Notes under the pieces: generated by a model
What the model saw: the letters and a program-made list of their open reading frames with translations, nothing else
What the model was told of the DNA's origin: nothing
Database searches by the model: none
Assembly (NCBI GenBank): GCA_019634025.1
Contig: JAHQWC010000006.1
Coordinates: 1-39,039, forward strand
From: Vampirovibrio sp.
Lineage (GTDB): Bacteria; Cyanobacteriota; Vampirovibrionia; Vampirovibrionales; Vampirovibrionaceae
Direction of reading: 5' to 3'
DNA: 39,039 nucleotides
Position numbers and translations under genes: made by a program
In this document: positions 37,408-39,039 of the stretch, piece by piece
Layout of the letters: every line of letters starts with the position of its first letter
How positions within the stretch are numbered: the stretch's first letter is position 1

Positions 37408-39039
37408 GTGATTGGTCCGTTATCCACTGTTATATTACTGCCCCTGGTATTTGCCCTGATTGTGCCGTTCTTGCCGTCGGGTCAAGATAATAAGCCAGTT
37501 CATACCTTTGCCGCTGCCGCATCGGTATTGTTATTCTTATATTCCTGCTGGCAGTTCTGGTTACCCGGCGCCAATCCGCCAGCCGAAATGATGCCCTGGC
37601 TACCCAGCTTGGGGATTAGCTATGCTTTGGGAACAGATGGCTTATCCAGCGCCATGGTGGTATTGACCACTCTGTTGTTACTAATGGCTGTGGTGGCTAG
37701 TTTTTCCAATATTCAAAAACGGGTCAAGCTGTATTACTCCATGGTGTTTGTTCTTATCGCTTCGGTATTAGGAGTGTTTTTGGCTCGGGATGCCTTTTTG
37801 TTCTTCCTGTTCTGGGAACTGGAACTGATTCCGATGTATCTTCTCATTGCCATTTGGGGCGGTCCGCGTCGGGACTACGCAGCCATGAAGTTTGTGTTGT
37901 ACACGCTCTTTGGGTCGGTGTTTATGGTGGCTGCACTGTTGTGGCTCTACTTCCATGCACGGACCATTGGGCTCGATCCGTCGACGCTTTTCTTGTTCTC
38001 CTCATTGGGACAATCTGTGGCGGTAGCGTTGCCTATGACGGCTCAGGTTTTGATCTTCCTGGGATTGTTTATCGCCTTTGGCGTCAAGCTGCCGATGGTG
38101 CCGTTTCATACGTGGTTGCCGGATGCTCACGTAGAAGCGCCGACCCCCATCAGTATGTTGCTGGCTGGTATTTTATTGAAAATGGGCGCTTACGGGATGC
38201 TGCAAATTTGCTTCGGTCTGCTGCCTGAAGCCGCCAGACTGTTGGCCCCGTATATTGCTTTGTTGGCGGTCATCAACATTTTATACACGGCTGCTGTGGC
38301 GTTGGTGCAAAAAGATATGAAGAAGCTGATTGCCTATAGTAGTGTGAGCCATATGGGCTTTGTGCTGTTAGGCTTGGCTGCACTAAACGCCACTGGGTTT
38401 AGCGGGGCGGTGTTTGTGATGTTCAGTCACGGTATTGTCAGTGCGGCGCTCTTTATGTGTGTGGGTACGCTTTACACAAGGACTCATACCCGGATGATTG
38501 CCGATTACGGCGGGATGGGCGCTCAGGTGCCGACGATTTTTTACTTCTTTTTGTTCATGGGCATGGCCAGCATTGGCTTGCCGCTTCTCATCAGCTTTGC
38601 CGGAGAAAGCCTGGTGATGTACGGCGCCTTTATTGCAGAGTCTGTCCAGAGCATTGATATGGGTATTTTGGGTGTGTTGCCTTGGACCATGCAGACCCTG
38701 ACGATTTTGGCGGCAATAGGGATTATTATTGGCGCTGCTTATACCTTGTGGATGCTGCAACGGGTGTTCTTTGGGGAGATGCCTGAAAAATGGAATACGT
38801 TAAAAGACGCCTCTTTGAGTGAAGTGTATGTTCTGGGCTCGTTGGCTGTACTGGTGATTTTCTTTGGCCTTTGTCCGGCCTCGTTGACGGAGGTGTATTC
38901 ACCTGCCGTGGATAAGCTGGCGGCTAAGTTTGAGTTGCCGTCACAGATCGCCATTGATACACCAGAAGCGGTGAACGCGCTTGCCATAGAAGTTTTAAAT
39001 GATTTGGAAACACCGGCAGAGGTGACAGGAGTGATTCGG
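37408..39039 (+). CDS. nuoM: NADH-quinone oxidoreductase subunit M, truncated by window end (absent from supplied ORF track)
   Basis: Open frame from GTG 37408 to the last base (544 codons, no stop), 'aggag' upstream; translates to 'FFLFWELELIPMYLLIAIWGG', 'PFHTWLPDAHVEAPTPISMLLAGILLKMGAYGML', 'YSSVSHMGFVLLGL'. Confidence 0.95.
   Translation, partial: MIGPLSTVILLPLVFALIVPFLPSGQDNKPVHTFAAAASVLLFLYSCWQFWLPGANPPAEMMPWLPSLGISYALGTDGLSSAMVVLTTLLLLMAVVASFSNIQKRVKLYYSMVFVLIASVLGVFLARDAFLFFLFWELELIPMYLLIAIWGGPRRDYAAMKFVLYTLFGSVFMVAALLWLYFHARTIGLDPSTLFLFSSLGQSVAVALPMTAQVLIFLGLFIAFGVKLPMVPFHTWLPDAHVEAPTPISMLLAGILLKMGAYGMLQICFGLLPEAARLLAPYIALLAVINILYTAAVALVQKDMKKLIAYSSVSHMGFVLLGLAALNATGFSGAVFVMFSHGIVSAALFMCVGTLYTRTHTRMIADYGGMGAQVPTIFYFFLFMGMASIGLPLLISFAGESLVMYGAFIAESVQSIDMGILGVLPWTMQTLTILAAIGIIIGAAYTLWMLQRVFFGEMPEKWNTLKDASLSEVYVLGSLAVLVIFFGLCPASLTEVYSPAVDKLAAKFELPSQIAIDTPEAVNALAIEVLNDLETPAEVTGVIR

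Noticed and set aside
37428-37436. DnaA-box-like TTATCCACT
   Set aside because: Single near-match inside nuoM; no cluster, so no support for an origin there.
1-39039. CRISPR arrays, tRNA, rRNA, transposase or prophage genes
   Set aside because: No regularly spaced direct repeats, no cloverleaf candidates or rRNA-like sequence, and no transposase or phage motifs noticed on either strand by eye; a tRNAscan-SE/Infernal/CRISPR finder run would be needed to be certain.

Overview
This is a bacterial chromosomal window, mostly housekeeping genes with several poorly characterised loci. From left to right it contains: a histidine-utilisation cluster (hutH 3' part, hutU, hutI); a GT2 glycosyltransferase; an orphan amino-acid-type ABC ATPase; a large TPR protein; System II cytochrome c biogenesis (resB/ccs1 and ccsA/resC); mutY with a C-terminal NUDIX domain; a TMEM14/UPF0136-like protein; an Fe-S biogenesis pair (IscA/ErpA-type and Nfu-type); and bioF. 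A complete-looking cobalamin riboswitch with an intrinsic terminator follows, upstream of an uncharacterised membrane protein. After it come several orphan or secreted proteins, two of which carry thiol-hydrolase-like Cys/His motifs, then secG, a plsC-type acyltransferase, aroA, a RecQ-family protein with eroded ATPase motifs, motA-motB, a secreted TPR protein and a nuoABCDHIJKLM operon. nuoM runs off the right edge and is missing from the supplied ORF track. The observations I rate highest are: (1) the B12 riboswitch controlling an unknown membrane protein; (2) an intact but apparently ATPase-dead RecQ-like protein; (3) a strand-composition inflection at about 12-16 kb that holds regardless of gene orientation; (4) structured non-coding segments, namely the Fe-S operon leader, 16.2-16.4 kb and 23.4-23.6 kb. 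I did not find CRISPR arrays, rRNA, tRNA or transposase genes. All family calls come from reading motifs by eye, with no database search. Taxonomy is not established by this window; a non-photosynthetic cyanobacterial-sister (Melainabacteria-like) origin is only a weak impression.
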